From contig NZ_JZJL01000034.1 in NCBI RefSeq assembly GCF_000971335.1, positions 1 through 57,510 of the forward strand: a DNA stretch of 57,510 bases, written 5' to 3'. Under the pieces are notes generated by a model. The model was not told where the DNA came from and did not search any database. It saw only the letters and a list, made by a program, of their open reading frames with translations. Shown piece after piece: positions 17,197 to 24,875 of the stretch. The DNA is from Chromobacterium vaccinii (GTDB taxonomy: Bacteria; Pseudomonadota; Gammaproteobacteria; Burkholderiales; Chromobacteriaceae). Position numbers and translations under genes: made by a program. The stretch's first letter is position 1, and every line of letters begins with the position of its first letter.

Positions 17197-17409
17197 TCGG
17201 ACCATCCCGCTCATCTGTTCCTTCGCCTTGTCCGGCGCGCCTTTTTTAACGGGGCGCGCCATTTCCCCAGCCCGTCCGCATCCGGATGGCGGACTCAACC
17301 CACTCTCCTCCAAGCGCCGCCGCCACCCCCGCTGAAAACGGGCGGGTTTCCACTCCGTTCCTAATCCGGTTTAAAAGCCCCGCCGGCGGCGCTTTGGCAC
17401 CATAAGGCC
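17197..17409 (+). other. Spacer with GC-rich hairpin before the W-J-I module
   Basis: A 213-bp gap. GGCGCGCC occurs at 17234-17241 and 17253-17260 and, being self-complementary, can pair around an 11-base loop that contains TTTTTT. The T run is in the loop rather than after the stem, so termination is uncertain. Nothing else is recognisable. The gap marks the boundary between the J-1 module and W-J-2-I-c. Confidence 0.45.
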
Positions 17410-17802
17410 ATGACACAGCTAACCGACATCTCATCCCTGCACTGGCAGCCGGCGCTGCAGCCGCGCGATGCCAGACCCGGCGCCGGCGTCGCCGACATCG
17501 TCGAGAACCTGGACGACATCCACCAGGCCTTGCGGATCATCCTGGGCACGCCCAAGGGCAGCGATCCGTTGCGGCCGGAGTTCGGCAGCGACCTGTTTCG
17601 CTATCTGGATTACCCGGTGGACCGCGCCCGCCCGCATGTGGTGCGGGAGGCGGTGGCGGCGATCAGCCATCCGCTGTACGGCGAGCCGCGCATCCAGCTG
17701 CTGAAGGTGCTGTTCAGCATCGAGGCCGACGGCGGCGCGCACTTGTGCGCGCAATGGAAGCTGGCCGACGGCGTGATCCGCGAAACCGAACTCAGGCTGT
17801 GA
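17410..17802 (+). CDS. Baseplate assembly protein W (gpW/gp25-like)
   Basis: A 130-residue gp25-type baseplate wedge protein. Diagnostic blocks are DIVENLDDIHQALRIILGTP, KGSDPLRPEFGSDLFRYLD and an ISHPLYGEPRIQ stretch. This fold is essential in P2, Mu, T4 and T6SS baseplates and usually follows gpV directly. Here it is 12.7 kb downstream of V but retains the canonical W-J-I order with its right-hand neighbours. It is the only W copy in the window, which suggests that V + W/J-2/I-c is the ancestral baseplate set. Confidence 0.92.
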   Translation: MTQLTDISSLHWQPALQPRDARPGAGVADIVENLDDIHQALRIILGTPKGSDPLRPEFGSDLFRYLDYPVDRARPHVVREAVAAISHPLYGEPRIQLLKVLFSIEADGGAHLCAQWKLADGVIRETELRL

Positions 17803-17818
17803 ATCTAGGACAAGAGCC

Positions 17819-18985
17819 ATGAATCAGACGACGACCGACCTTCCGAAGTTTATCGACGACGATCCGCAGCAAATCACCAACGAGCTGATCACCGCCTACC
17901 AGAACATGGCCGGCAAGACGCTGTATCCGGGCCAGGTGGAGCGGCTGCTGATCGACCTGATCGCCTACCGCGAAAGCGTGGCCCGCGCCGCCTTCAATGA
18001 CGCCGGGCGGCAAAACCTGGTGGCCTTCGCCCGCGCGCCGATGCTGGACTACCTGGGCGAGCTGGTGGGCGTCACCCGCTTGCCGGCGCAGCCGGCGCGC
18101 AGCAAGGTGAGCTTCACCTTCGCGGCCGGCGCTCCGCAGACGGTGGTCATCAAGCGGCAGACGCTGGTGGCCGGCCGCGGCGACATCCAGTTCCAGACCA
18201 TCGATGAGGCGGTGGTGAACATCCTGAAAGACCAGGAGGTGCCGGTGACGCTGGCCGTGGTGGCGGTGGAGCCGGGCATGGACGGCAACGGCCAGGAGCC
18301 GGGCGCCATCAACCAGCTGGTGGACGACCTGAGCGTGAGCGTGGCCGTCAGGAACACGGAAGTCAGCGCCGGCGGCGCCGACGCCGAGGACGACGAGCGG
18401 CTGCGCCAGCGCATCCGCCTGGCGCCGGAGTCGTTCAGCGTGGCAGGCAGCGCCGCCGCCTATCGCCACCACGCGCTGCGCGCCGACCAAAGCATCGTCG
18501 ATGTGGCGGTGGTCAGCGCCAACAATCTGGAAGAGGGCGGCAAACCGGAGGATGTGCCGCAGCCGGGCGAAGTCTGGCTGTATCCGCTGGTGAGCGGCGG
18601 GCTGCCCAGCGACGACCTGCGGGCCAAGGTAGCCAACACCTGCAGCGCCGATCGCGTGCGGCCGCTGACCGACAGGGTGTCGGTGAAGCCGCCGGTGGAG
18701 TTCGCCTACCAGGTGGCGGCCAGCTTGCAGCTCTATGCCGGCTCCGACGCCAAGCAGGTGCTGCAGCGCGCGCAGGATGCGCTGCAAGCCTACCTGCAAA
18801 CCCAGCAGGCCAAGCTGGGCAACGACATCGTGCCGTCGCAGCTGGTGGCGGCGCTGTCGGTGCCGGGCGTGTACCAGGTGAATCTGCAGCAGCCGGCCGC
18901 CGTCCAGAAAGTGCCGTCCTACGGCTGGGCGCACTGCACCAACGGCATCGCGGGCCTGACCGTGGACAGCCTCAACAATGGCTAA
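17819..18985 (+). CDS. Baseplate assembly protein J, copy 2
   Basis: A 388-residue gpJ family protein with the standard-length N-terminus (TTTDLPKFIDDDPQQITNEL). It shares AFNDAGRQNLVAFARAPMLD, YLGELVGV, EDDERLRQRIRLAPESFS and GNDIVPSQL with copy 1. One 89-bp stretch (17984-18072) differs from copy 1 (8641-8729) at only two bases, while flanks are far less similar. It starts 16 bp after W, follows AGGA, and overlaps the I-c start by 8 nt. Confidence 0.92.
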   Translation: MNQTTTDLPKFIDDDPQQITNELITAYQNMAGKTLYPGQVERLLIDLIAYRESVARAAFNDAGRQNLVAFARAPMLDYLGELVGVTRLPAQPARSKVSFTFAAGAPQTVVIKRQTLVAGRGDIQFQTIDEAVVNILKDQEVPVTLAVVAVEPGMDGNGQEPGAINQLVDDLSVSVAVRNTEVSAGGADAEDDERLRQRIRLAPESFSVAGSAAAYRHHALRADQSIVDVAVVSANNLEEGGKPEDVPQPGEVWLYPLVSGGLPSDDLRAKVANTCSADRVRPLTDRVSVKPPVEFAYQVAASLQLYAGSDAKQVLQRAQDALQAYLQTQQAKLGNDIVPSQLVAALSVPGVYQVNLQQPAAVQKVPSYGWAHCTNGIAGLTVDSLNNG

Positions 18986-19679
18986 GGACGCGACGCCGGG
19001 CCTGTTGGCGCGGGACGCCCGCTTCGGCCCGCTGGCCGAGCTGACCCGCCGCCTGGGCGTGCCGCGCGGGGACGAGGCCAATCCGCAGACGCAAGGCCGT
19101 TTCGACACCCTGGATCTGCTGGTCAACCTGGTGGATTGCGCGCAGCCCAGGCTGCTGCCGCTGCTGGCCGAGCAGTTCCACGTGTCCGGCGACGAAGGCT
19201 GGCTGCTGGCCGCCGGCGAGACGCAGCAGCGCGAGCTGATCAAGCGCGCGATCGAACTGCATCGCTACAAGGGCACGCCGTGGGCGGTGAACGAGGTGTT
19301 CCGGGTACTGGGCGTGCAGGTGAAATTGACCGAGTGGTGGCAGGAAAAGCAGGCCGGCCAGCCCCACACCTTCGATCTGATGGCCTGGGTCAACGACAAC
19401 CTGATGCCGGGCGAACCGGTGCTGAACGCCGAGCTGTATCGCCGCCTGCGGCGCATGGTGGACCAGGTGAAGCCGGCGCGCAGCGCCTACCGCTTCCGGC
19501 TGGGCGCCGCGTTCGACCAGCCGCTGCGGCTGGCCGGCGCCTTGCAGGGCCGCGCGCTGCGGCGGGCGCAAGCCGCCTGCGAGCCGCCGCCGGCCAAGCC
19601 GTTTTTCGCAACGCTGCGCCTGGCCGGGGCCATCCAGCCGCTGGCCGTGGTGCGCGCCAATATGGAGGTAAACCGATGA
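18978..19679 (+). CDS. Tail protein I, paralogue c
   Basis: A 233-residue gpI-type protein in the canonical W-J-I position. Core blocks are LLVNLVDCAQPRLLPLLAEQ, SGDEGWLLAAGETQQRELIK and IELHRYKGTPWAVNEVFRVL. The N-terminal FGPLAELTRRLGV is shared with paralogues a and d. The stop overlaps the fibre B start (ATGA at 19676-19679). It links the wedge to the fibre in P2-like baseplates. Confidence 0.9.
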   Translation: MAKDATPGLLARDARFGPLAELTRRLGVPRGDEANPQTQGRFDTLDLLVNLVDCAQPRLLPLLAEQFHVSGDEGWLLAAGETQQRELIKRAIELHRYKGTPWAVNEVFRVLGVQVKLTEWWQEKQAGQPHTFDLMAWVNDNLMPGEPVLNAELYRRLRRMVDQVKPARSAYRFRLGAAFDQPLRLAGALQGRALRRAQAACEPPPAKPFFATLRLAGAIQPLAVVRANMEVNR

Positions 19680-20422
19680 GCAGCACCCCGCTGATCCCCA
19701 TCATTCTGGATAGCGGCCTGGCCGCCATTCAGCTGGCCAGCCGAGACGGCGTCCAGCTGAGGATCACCCACGTCGCCCTCGGCGACGCCAGCTACGCGCC
19801 CAGCGCCGGCCAGACCACGCTCAAGCGCGAGCGCGCCCGCTACCCGATCGCCGACGGCAGGAGCGAAGGCCCGCGCCAGCTGCATCTCACCGCGCTGGCC
19901 GACGACGACAAGGAGTTCTGGATCCGCGAAGTCGCCTTCATTCTGGAAAGCGGCCAGCCGCTGGCCATCTGGTCCCACCCCACTCAAGCCCTGGCCTATA
20001 AGCAGGCCGGCATGCAGCTGCTGCTGGCCTACGACCTGGCGCTGTCCGGCGTGCCGGCAGACTGCGTGACCGTGCAGTCCACCGGGGCGGGCCTGAATCT
20101 GAGCCTGGCGGGCGAGCTGGCTGCCTTGGCAAGCGCGCAGATAGACGAAGCAGGACGCGGCGTGGCGCGGGACGACCAGCTGCAAGCGCAGGACCGGCAA
20201 CAGCAGGTGTTCAACCGCCAGTTGGATCTGCTGCAGCAGCAGCTGTCCCGGATGGAGGCCCAGCAACAGGCCGCGCGCCTGGAGTGGCAGGAATGGATGG
20301 CGGCGGTCGCCGCCGCCCAAATCGACGAATCCCGGCGCGGAGTGGTCCGCGACAACTGGCTGCGCAGCCAGGAGCAGGCCCAAGCCATCTTGCAACGCAA
20401 GCTGGCGCGGCAGGCAGGTTGA
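19676..20422 (+). CDS. Tail fibre protein B, N-terminal collar domain type
   Basis: A 248-residue protein coupled to I-c. Residues 1-150 match the gpH-type attachment domain in layout (LAAIQLASRDGVQLRITHV, DKEFWIREVAFILESGQP, then PTQALAYKQAG). The C-terminal ~100 residues are a Gln/Arg-rich coiled coil with two related segments (AQIDEAGRGVARDDQLQAQ and AQIDESRRGVVRDNWLRSQ). It lacks a receptor-binding head. The head may be supplied by the separate AT-rich protein at 20523, giving a two-part fibre. GGAGG lies just upstream. Confidence 0.78.
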   Translation: MSSTPLIPIILDSGLAAIQLASRDGVQLRITHVALGDASYAPSAGQTTLKRERARYPIADGRSEGPRQLHLTALADDDKEFWIREVAFILESGQPLAIWSHPTQALAYKQAGMQLLLAYDLALSGVPADCVTVQSTGAGLNLSLAGELAALASAQIDEAGRGVARDDQLQAQDRQQQVFNRQLDLLQQQLSRMEAQQQAARLEWQEWMAAVAAAQIDESRRGVVRDNWLRSQEQAQAILQRKLARQAG

Positions 20423-20522
20423 ATACCAATACATAAAAATGGCGAGCCGAGTTTGGATGGAGTTTCTCCGGTATCGCCAGGATATCGCACTGTTTTGATG
20501 TACCTAACCTCAGGGGATGATT

Positions 20523-21266
20523 ATGAGTTTGGAAGGAAAAATCGCCGAGTTGGTGACGGCGACGAATGGGTTGATTTCTACGTTTAATGGCAAAAAGAAT
20601 GAGATTGATCAGTCTGTGTTGAAGGCGGTGGCTGCTGTGCCTAATTTGCTGAAAACTTGGTATGTTGATCAAGCTAAAGGCGATGATAAAAATAATGGGA
20701 GTGAAAGTTCACCATTTTTCAGTATTGAGGCGGCGCTTAATGCCACACCTTTTGGTGGTGGGGCGGTAGTGTTTTTGAATAGTGATTATGTGGCTGATAG
20801 GCGTATTGCTGTCAATGGAAAGTTTCTTTATATCATTGGTGTTGGTGATAGAAAGAAATATACAGTTAAGTATTGTGACTATCTTTACAATGGTGAGAGG
20901 ATCAGGATCCTATCTGGATTTTCGTTTGATTTTGGCGCATCAGTATCTGTCGGTAACATAGATTTTAAGTTGCCGAGTGTCGTCGGGGATGAGCCTGATA
21001 AGATGAATTTTGGCTATACAAGTCTTTTTTCTTCGGTAGCTTGGGGTGGGCAACCTGTTATGCAGGTTAAGTTGTGGAACTCAACTGTTTTTGCTCCAGA
21101 TGATTTTAAAGGGTGGTTGGTTAATTCTGGTGGCGCTGCTATTGCATTCGTAGGGTCATCGGTGAAGTTCTCTGAGAATTTGAAGGGAAAGTACGTTTAT
21201 GGAGTTTCTGGCGGCACATTGCCTAGCACATTGAATTGGGTTCTGACTAATATTGATGTTTTTTGA
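20523..21266 (+). CDS. AT-rich distal fibre/tailspike-like protein
   Basis: A 247-residue protein starting with a short helix (SLEGKIAELVTATNGLISTF) and then WYVDQAKGDDKNNGSESSPF, a pattern like the Gly/Asp-rich start of parallel beta-helix tailspikes (the family often shows a VD...GDD.N.G entry). Short strand repeats follow (GGGAVVFLNSDYVADRRIAV). Codon use is clearly AT-rich compared with the GC-rich backbone, a sign of transfer. ATG 20517 touches the AGGGG; ATG 20523, six bases further, has better spacing. It probably forms the receptor-binding end of fibre B. Confidence 0.62.
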   Translation: MSLEGKIAELVTATNGLISTFNGKKNEIDQSVLKAVAAVPNLLKTWYVDQAKGDDKNNGSESSPFFSIEAALNATPFGGGAVVFLNSDYVADRRIAVNGKFLYIIGVGDRKKYTVKYCDYLYNGERIRILSGFSFDFGASVSVGNIDFKLPSVVGDEPDKMNFGYTSLFSSVAWGGQPVMQVKLWNSTVFAPDDFKGWLVNSGGAAIAFVGSSVKFSENLKGKYVYGVSGGTLPSTLNWVLTNIDVF

Positions 21267-21276
21267 GGGATAAGAT

Positions 21277-21711
21277 ATGTTTGGGAAGATAAATGTTGTG
21301 TATGATGGTGAAAAATACATTGGTTACGAAGCAGAGGATATGCCGCTGCCTGCTCTGCATGTCGGTTTGTGCCAAAGATTGAACCAGTTTGTTTCTGAAC
21401 GTCGGCAACTGGCGATAAGAGAAGCATTTGGCTGGATTGATGCCTATGCGGCAGAAACTGCTGCATTGGCATTCGTTTCCAGTAACTATCAGAGTGTGCC
21501 ACCTATTTTGATTCAAGCATGGGCTGATGAGAAAGGTATGTCAGCTCGTAGTGCCGCGGACGATATTGTAGGACGCGCTAATAAAGTTAGACTGCTGTTG
21601 TCTGAGCTGAGTGAAATTTTAAAAACAGGGCGTGCTGAGATCGAGGAATCTTTAAATCACTCTGAAGCGCTATTGGCTCTACAGACTGCATTCAGCAAGG
21701 TGACTGCTTGA
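21277..21711 (+). CDS. Small fibre-associated protein C (AT-rich)
   Basis: A 144-residue protein 10 bp after the distal fibre gene, also AT-rich. Residues 85-105 (PILIQAWADEKGMSARSAAD) correspond to the same block in the 6645-7244 product, so both belong to one family of small genes that follow fibre genes. The N-terminus shows YDGEKYIGYEAEDMP. Role in fibre assembly is inferred from position. Confidence 0.58.
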   Translation: MFGKINVVYDGEKYIGYEAEDMPLPALHVGLCQRLNQFVSERRQLAIREAFGWIDAYAAETAALAFVSSNYQSVPPILIQAWADEKGMSARSAADDIVGRANKVRLLLSELSEILKTGRAEIEESLNHSEALLALQTAFSKVTA

Positions 21712-22389
21712 ATTATTCTGGCTCTGCTTGGCGATTAATTAAACTAGAGCTTTGGGTTTGATAATTCGAATCAATTGAGTGTGAAAAGTCTTTTCTAATC
21801 ACTTAACTAGAGGTCTTGGATATAAATAGTATTGCTGCCACTGGGCTCGTTCCTGTGCTCGGTGGCTTCCTCTCCTGCTTTCCAAACTTGTCTTTATAAT
21901 CTCCTAGCCTTTACACTCTGTCTTGCTCATCCCTCGAGTTGGATACGCAATCTTCCTCTGATCTTCCCTTTTGTATTCTCTGCCACCGTTTTGGTGCGCA
22001 CCACTTCGATATTTCTCCTCTCTCGGCTTCCAGGAGCCCATCCATGTTCCCCTCCCATTCCTCCGCGCCCGATGCGCGCGCGTCCTCCCCGTCTTCCCAA
22101 TCCGATCAACCATCCCGCCCTCAAGCGCCTAGCCAGCCAGAGCCCGCTCGGCTGAGCTGCCGCTTCCGTTCGCTGGCCGTGCTGCGCGTGGCTATGCACG
22201 TTCGCTGAATCCTCTCCGGCGGCCGTTCCGCCGCCATTGCTCCCTTCCCATTCGCGGACCGCGCAGGCGCTCCGTCCCACCTCTCATCCCCGTTCAAACA
22301 CAAGGAGGTCTCCATGCATCTGCAACCCGGCCTTCGCCCGCGCCGTCAAGCGGCGACGGGCGGATATTCCCAGCCAGGAGGCGAGAGCG
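21712..22389 (+). other. 678-bp gap without a convincing gene
   Basis: The first ~120 bp are AT-rich. From about 21,830 to 22,130 the plus strand is strikingly C/T-rich (for example CCTCTCCTGC, CTTCCTCTG). An open frame across 21832-22155 has no RBS and biased low-complexity composition and is not called. A GC-rich hairpin-prone stretch near 22,215-22,235 and two ribosome-binding sites (AAGGAGG at 22302-22308 and AGGAGG before 22390) close the gap. Confidence 0.6.
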
Positions 22390-22397
22390 ATGACTGA
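22314..22397 (+). CDS. Possible 27-residue leader peptide before I-d
   Basis: ATG 22314 has a strong AAGGAGG five bases upstream and reads 27 codons to TGA 22395-22397, overlapping the first 8 bases of I-d in another frame. Composition is Arg/Gln/Gly rich (MHLQPGLRPRRQAATGG). It could couple translation to I-d, or be a remnant of an upstream gene's start. No family recognised. Confidence 0.3.
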   Translation: MHLQPGLRPRRQAATGGYSQPGGESDD

Positions 22398-22965
22398 CGC
22401 CGTTCCCTCCATCCTGGCGCGCGACCAGCGCTTCGGGCCGCTGTCCCGGCTCACCGAGCGGGTGTCGGGCCTTGATCTGTCGGTGTTCCTGGTCAACCTG
22501 ATCGACACTGTGCAGCCGGACGTGTTGCCGCTCTTGGCCGAGCAATTCCATATCCACGGCGAGGAAGGCTGGACGCTGGCCGAGTCCGACGATGCCCGCC
22601 GCGCGTTGTTGCACAGCGCCAACGAGCTGCACCGCTACAAGGGCACGCCGTGGGCGATACGCGAGGTGATCCGCCGCCTGGGCCTGGGCGAGGTTGGGCT
22701 GATCGAGGGCCTGGCCGGCCAGCGCCGCGACGGCCTCATCCGCCGCAACGGCTACTACGTCCATGGCGACCCGAACAGCTGGAACCAATACCGGGTGCTG
22801 CTGAACCAGCCCATCACCAACGACCAGGCCGCCCAGCTGCGCCGCATGCTGGCGCTGTACGCGCCGGCGCGCTGCCAGCTGGCCAGCCTGGAGTACCAAG
22901 CTGTGGCCAACCGCCACAACGGCGTCATCCGCCGCAACAAGCAATTCAACCGAGGGACTGCCTGA
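22390..22965 (+). CDS. Tail protein I, paralogue d
   Basis: A 191-residue gpI-type protein. Core: VFLVNLIDTVQPDVLPLLAE, HGEEGWTLAESDDARRALLH, ELHRYKGTPWAIREVIRRLG. The C-terminal segment repeats a short element (RRDGLIRRNGYYVHG and RHNGVIRRNKQFNRG), consistent with a fibre-docking tail. AGGAGG lies 8 bases before ATG 22390. The stop and the fibre C start overlap as TGATG (22963-22967), so I-d is tied to fibre C rather than to a J gene. Confidence 0.87.
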   Translation: MTDAVPSILARDQRFGPLSRLTERVSGLDLSVFLVNLIDTVQPDVLPLLAEQFHIHGEEGWTLAESDDARRALLHSANELHRYKGTPWAIREVIRRLGLGEVGLIEGLAGQRRDGLIRRNGYYVHGDPNSWNQYRVLLNQPITNDQAAQLRRMLALYAPARCQLASLEYQAVANRHNGVIRRNKQFNRGTA

Positions 22966-24332
22966 TGGCCAATCTGCAAGAAAAATCCGCCTGGGAACCG
23001 GGTATTTATCAACTGGAAACCTCCGACCCGGTATTGGCCGGGCCGGATGGGGTGGACAACGTGCAAGCCAAGCAGCTGGCCAACCGCACCGCCTATCTGA
23101 AAAAACAGATCGATGATCTGGTTTCCGGCGCGCTGGTGGCGGAGTTCGCCGATAGGCTGAAAACGCCGCGCAACATCGCGATGACTGGCGACGGCAATTG
23201 GAACGTGATGTTCGATGGCAGCGGCAACGCCAGCGCGGCGATGACCCTGCGCGATAGCGGCGTGGCGCCGGGCAGCTACGGCATGGTGACCGTGGATGGG
23301 AAAGGACGGGTCACCGCAGGCCGGCAAATGACCGGCGACGACGTGCCGGCGCACGACTGGAACAAGATATCCACCGGCAAGCCGACCACGCTGGCGGGGT
23401 ATGGCATCGGCGATGCCGCCAGCAAGAACGATTTGCAAACTGCGGTTAATGGCCTGGTGGCCGGCGCGCCGGCCAACTTGAACACGCTGCAGGAGCTGGC
23501 TGCCGCGGTGAACAACGACCCCAAGTACTCGGCGACGGTGGACGGCAAGCTGGGGGGCAAGGCGGACAAGGCGACGACGCTGGCGGGGTACGGCATTGTC
23601 GATGCGGCAAGTAAGTCGGATTTGAATAGCGCAGTCGGTAGCGTAGTGAGTTTGATGCCGCCAAACTTAATTGCCAATAGCCATATGACTCAAATTGATG
23701 AAAACGTAATTCCGGCGGGGTTCAGTGTCATTGGGGGAGGGGTGATGATTAAAGCAGTCCATCCCTACTCTAAAGGGTATGAGGGACCATATACGGATAC
23801 GAAGCCGGCTAACGCAACAGCCAGCGCTCCAGCGAATGCAACACCGGATAGCCCATTCTGGTTTGGCGTGAATTATATGGGTGGACGGAGTGAGAGAGGC
23901 GGGCTGTCAGGTGGTTGGGGGGGCATGCTAAATGGTGGCATTATGAAAATTACGGCACCAAACCAGCCGCGTACCCCGGGTTTTAGATCGGTTTTTATGG
24001 GGGTGAAACTGCCTCTTTCAACTAATCTCGTTTATTTTTCTGCTTGGTTTTTTGTGGCTAGAGGTAGTATAGGCTTGGGTTCCGATGCCGGTTATATGTG
24101 GGATAGTAAAGGGATGCAATTTAATCCAGGGGTGGTGGTCATTGATTCGAAAATGACCGCGGCAGCTCCTGATGGCTGGTATCGATATTCTGGTATGGTT
24201 AGTATTTCAAGAGTGACAGCGCTAGGTGGTGCCCAATTTTCTTTGGGGGTTGGCGAGGGGGATGTGGAGGTTTATATGGCTTTGCCATATTTGGCGGTGC
24301 CGTTTAATCAGAACTATATGGTCTCGTGCTGA
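22965..24332 (+). CDS. Tail fibre protein C
   Basis: A 455-residue fibre. The N-terminal ~150 residues (NLQEKSAWEPGIYQLETSDP, VLAGPDGVDNVQAKQLANRT, SGVAPGSYGMVTVDGKGRVT) are nearly the same as those of fibre D. A shaft with two TTLAGYGI-DA units follows. From residue ~230 the sequence becomes AT-rich and unique (NLIANSHMTQIDENVIPAGF onward), with a Gly/Trp-rich binding-type head. Start ATG 22965 overlaps the I-d stop. The sharp drop in GC between shaft and head suggests a swapped head. Confidence 0.85.
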   Translation: MANLQEKSAWEPGIYQLETSDPVLAGPDGVDNVQAKQLANRTAYLKKQIDDLVSGALVAEFADRLKTPRNIAMTGDGNWNVMFDGSGNASAAMTLRDSGVAPGSYGMVTVDGKGRVTAGRQMTGDDVPAHDWNKISTGKPTTLAGYGIGDAASKNDLQTAVNGLVAGAPANLNTLQELAAAVNNDPKYSATVDGKLGGKADKATTLAGYGIVDAASKSDLNSAVGSVVSLMPPNLIANSHMTQIDENVIPAGFSVIGGGVMIKAVHPYSKGYEGPYTDTKPANATASAPANATPDSPFWFGVNYMGGRSERGGLSGGWGGMLNGGIMKITAPNQPRTPGFRSVFMGVKLPLSTNLVYFSAWFFVARGSIGLGSDAGYMWDSKGMQFNPGVVVIDSKMTAAAPDGWYRYSGMVSISRVTALGGAQFSLGVGEGDVEVYMALPYLAVPFNQNYMVSC

Positions 24333-24341
24333 GGAGGGAGT

Positions 24342-24644
24342 ATGCAAGTATTTAGAAACGGCCAGCCTTATGGCTTTGTTCAAGAGAAGTATTTGTTGGA
24401 TATGCTGGTAGAGCGGCTGGGGTCTGATATAGACGAGTTCAGTTGTTTATGTGCGGTAGATGAGGCGAAAACTGTTTGTGAGGAGTATATATTACAGGCC
24501 TATCCTGTGTGGAGACAAATGAATGTTCTGCGTGAAGGTTCTCAAGGCGAAAAGAGTGCCATGTCTGATTTTATTAATGCTTGTCGCGCATGGAGTAATG
24601 GTTCCAAGCCAGACCCCTTGCAACTTTCTCGGATTAAGCCTTGA
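24342..24644 (+). CDS. Small fibre-associated protein D (AT-rich)
   Basis: A 100-residue protein after fibre C, AT-rich like the fibre head. The middle (YILQAYPVWRQMNVLREG) resembles the PEW-RQ-N motif of short phage tail assembly chaperones. GAGGGAG precedes ATG 24342. It most likely travels together with the fibre C head as one exchangeable cassette. It ends 78 bp before a terminator. Confidence 0.55.
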   Translation: MQVFRNGQPYGFVQEKYLLDMLVERLGSDIDEFSCLCAVDEAKTVCEEYILQAYPVWRQMNVLREGSQGEKSAMSDFINACRAWSNGSKPDPLQLSRIKP

Positions 24645-24722
24645 TGGTGTTAAAGCGATTTTCTAATTACGGTTAGAAGTTTTATCTTTCCAGATTAGGC
24701 ACCATGTCGTCCTGACCGGAAG

Positions 24723-24750
24723 ACCGGCCTCTGTCTGAGGCCGGTTTTTT
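24723..24750 (+). terminator. Intrinsic terminator after fibre C cassette
   Basis: Arms ACCGGCCT (24723-24730) and AGGCCGGT (24738-24745) enclose a 7-base loop and run into TTTTTT at 24745-24750. It would stop transcription before fibre D, so fibre D (24876) may need its own promoter or read-through. The gap 24645-24875 holds nothing else recognisable. Confidence 0.85.
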
Positions 24751-24875
24751 GCCGCGCACCTAGCGCGGCTCAGGCGCTTGGACGGGGAGGCATGCGTTCA
24801 TTGCCACGGTCATGATTTCGCTTCTGCCGCCTGCGGGTCGGCAGTCCATCACTATTCATGACCGTGAGGAATGAC

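Noticed and set aside
17234-17260. GGCGCGCC hairpin as an intrinsic terminator
   Set aside because: The T run lies in the loop, not after the stem; kept only as a structural note.
21832-22155. 107-codon plus-strand frame in the tail-locus gap
   Set aside because: Composition follows the local C/T-rich strand bias, and there is no RBS or recognisable domain.
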